Part shown: positions 62,038-64,000 of the stretch, in pieces | Layout: the number at the start of each line of letters is the position of its first letter | Position numbering within the stretch: the first letter of the stretch is position 1 | Source of the DNA: Micropterix aruncella | Taxonomy: Eukaryota; Arthropoda; Insecta; Lepidoptera; Micropterigidae | Assembly: GCA_944548615.1 (NCBI GenBank) | Contig: OX155976.1 | Span: 1,549,974 to 1,613,973 of the forward strand | Length of the DNA stretch: 64,000 nucleotides | Direction: 5' to 3' | Position numbers and translations under genes: made by a program | The notes under the pieces: generated by a model | Seen by the model: the letters and a program-made list of their open reading frames with translations, nothing else | The model's database searches: none | Told to the model about the DNA's origin: nothing

Positions 62038-62258
62038 CTGTTGTTTCGAGTGAACAAATGGAAATATTTAAATATATTACATTAGATAGATATATATCTT
62101 TCATTATAATTATTTCGGGAATGTTGTGTGTTTGGTTTACATCAATTGCTAATTTTATTCCATAAATTTAAAAAGTTACAAACTATAGAACAATATGTTA
62201 AAATCCCTAGAAGTACTTTTGGGATACAGTTTTTAGTAAAACGTCTTATGACCTCAAA

Positions 62259-62765
62259 CTAGCTGTTGCCCGTGGCTTCGCCTCGCGTAAACTTTTGAAT
62301 CACTTTGCTAATTTAAGTTGGGTGGCGTTTATTTGCCTTTTCAGATTGGTACCTGTGTGGCTCTAGGATGCTGGTACAGACTGGCTCTTGGTACCGGAAT
62401 CCTGGTATTATCCTGATACCAGCATCCTTGAGCCGGCCTGGTAGCAGCATCCTAGCGCCAACATTTTCATAGCAACATCATCAGAGCAGCCAAACTGGCG
62501 CTAACATTTTGGTGAAACACCAATACGAGAATCCTGATGCTAACCTGGTGTCAACATTGTGGTGCCAGACTATCGCCAGCATCCCGGTGTCATTGTGGTA
62601 CCTCCATCCTGTTACCTGCCTTTCAATATAAACTTATATCCCCATCCTGGTGTCAGCTCGATGCCGGCATCCTAGTGTTAGCAAGGTACCGGAATCCTGG
62701 ACGTAGCCTGATGCCAGCATACAGGTGTCAGCCTGGTGCCAGCATCCTAATGACAGCCGGGAATC
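62259..62765. repeat. Helitron-like end and GCCAGCATCCTGGTG minisatellite
   Basis: CTAGCTGTTGCCCGTGGCTT at 62259 looks like a reversed Helitron terminus. From about 62340 to 62765 come degenerate 20-25 bp units of GGTGCCAGCATCCTGGTGTC. The open frame at 62537-62785 is made of these units. Confidence 0.65.
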
Positions 62766-63269
62766 CCTTTTGTGACTCCCAATAGCCCCCCCTTTCTCAA
62801 CCCCCCCACCCCCCTCTTCATGTAACTGGCCGAATTTGATCAGTTATGTACATTTTTACTTTCATTTGTATGAAAGAAACTTACTGATGGTTTGATCCAC
62901 CGATATCGGTTACATATTGAAATGCAAAATGTATGGTATATTGAGTAAACCAACGATTTACCTCATACTTTTACTTTTACTCACAGGTCACATATAGAAA
63001 ACGGGTTAAAATCGACCAGTTATATCAGACTCTCAGCTGATTTGAGCGACCAATCAGGGAGCGAAAATTCGACGGAGGTTTGCGAGGTGTCACATTCATT
63101 TTTATTGAAAAGCATTTTGTATGGGTATAGTAACTCACTAGTAAAAGTTAGCCGATACTATTACCTACAGGTCAACCGATACCTACAGGTTGCATATTGA
63201 AACGGAAAAATGTCAAAAACCAACTATTGGTTATACGGAACCTTTACTTGCGAGTAAAAGTACCATATT
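62766..63269. other. Intron sequence with CCGATA motifs
   Basis: C-rich tract CCCCCCCACCCCCC near 62801. TATTGAAA(T/C)G, CCGATA and ACCTACAGGT recur between 62890 and 63200. No coding motif. Confidence 0.4.
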
Positions 63270-63836
63270 TAAACATATTTATTAAAACATACACCGGACA
63301 GATTTTAAACATAACCGACAACCAGTTCAAGAGACGGGTGTCTCATTGGCTCTCAAATTATGCTAGAGATGAATGCGAAAGTATGATATATTAAAATATT
63401 TTATTTCTAACCACAAATTATAGGATATATAGATGTAAATTATGGATATACAGATATACAGATTATAATATGTTATATTTTATTATGTTATACTAAATTA
63501 TATATAAATATGATACATTATTGTATATGTTATATGATATTACATATATTATATTATTTGTATTATATTATGCTAAATTATATTACGTATTGTTTTTTAT
63601 GAGACGGAAGAAGGACAGCAGGCAAGGCGTACAGGCTCAGCAAATAATACCACAGAACTTTGTATCCATCACCCTAACACAGGCGTATACCTAGTGGGGT
63701 GATGTTTTCCTGACAAGTTAATGCCCTATCGCGATTTTCATCATATGTATTCTTTTAAAATGTGTTTAAAAAATGAACGCAATCTTTTTTTATGTAACTA
63801 TAAAAAATAGGATAAATAAATAAATAAATAAATAAA
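63270..63836 (+). mobile_element. Family D retrotransposon 3' end, copy 2
   Basis: Encodes YLNIFIKTYTGQILNITDNQ, FKRRVSHWLSNYARDECESM and IY-stop at 63394, followed by the same UTR as at 28.9 kb and an (AAAT)n tail at 63815-63836. Confidence 0.78.
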
Positions 63837-64000
63837 TATAGAAATCGGCCCTTAGATATATAGTACAAGACGTGCCCCCTCGGATGCACGCTACCTATCT
63901 CGTAGACGTATGCGTCTTGTTCCTCGCTACGCGTTACTAATTTCATGATAGCGCTATAGCTATACCACCTAAACACTTAAAGTCAATGGCTAATTTTATC

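Noticed and set aside
62537..62785. Cys/Pro-rich secreted-looking protein
   Set aside because: Encoded by degenerate GCCAGCATCC minisatellite units; cysteines follow the repeat, and there is no signal peptide.
1..64000. CRISPR arrays, bacterial operons, rRNA genes or viral genomes
   Set aside because: Direct repeats here are either tandem without unique spacers or dispersed transposons; no operon-like tight gene packing, rRNA or virus structural genes were seen.

Overview
The window is eukaryotic intron-rich DNA, most likely from a lepidopteran insect. That assignment is an inference from AT-rich introns, Helitrons beginning TCTATACTAATATTATAAAG, and many truncated non-LTR retrotransposons. 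One host gene spans almost the whole window on the minus strand. It has 26 exons between 62037 and 400, with GT-AG splice sites at every junction inside the window and reading phases that join without a stop. It encodes about 1,730 residues arranged as FnIII-[Ig-FnIII-FnIII]x5-Ig-FnIII. This is the core repeat of projectin (Drosophila bent, bt; nematode twitchin), the giant muscle protein linking the Z-disc to thick filaments. Both gene ends lie outside the window: N-terminal Ig domains beyond 64000, and the remaining repeats plus the kinase before position 1.

Exons make up about 5.2 kb (8%). The other 92% is intron, and most recognisable intron DNA is mobile. The dominant family, called A here, is a GC-rich element of about 640 bp in about 20 copies (roughly 10-11 kb). 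Three copies have perfect 9, 10 and 12 bp target-site duplications, a constant left terminus and a variable right end. Family A looks like a poly(A)-less retroposon with conserved palindromes, and I do not recognise it.

Other elements are: family B foldback elements (about 590 bp, 4 copies, one with an empty site in the window); Helitrons; a hAT element with an 8-bp duplication; a Penelope-like element with a GIY-YIG domain; C-terminal pieces of several non-LTR lineages (CR1/Jockey-like, RTE-like, RNase H-bearing, restriction-like-endonuclease type); a TIR element with a 120-bp internal tandem array; and several minisatellites.

Layout, left to right. 0.4-9.9 kb: last three exons, a retrotransposon insert with a 14-bp duplication, a Helitron and a 3-kb family A cluster. 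10-15.6 kb: family B in a filled site, the 120-bp array and three exons. 15.6-22.2 kb: a 6.6-kb intron with families A and B, a rearranged clip-protease fragment and inverted GC-rich arrays. 22-32.5 kb: six exons, a nested insertion and a restriction-like-endonuclease retrotransposon. 32.5-45.9 kb: seven exons, an RNase H retrotransposon, the hAT element, donor-bearing tandem repeats, a Helitron and more family A. 45.7-54 kb: six exons, three family A copies head to tail and the Penelope element. 54-64 kb: two family B elements, three exons, a second 740-bp Helitron and a further family A copy.

Apart from the projectin exons, no coding region looks intact. All other protein similarity comes from degraded mobile elements or the protease relic.
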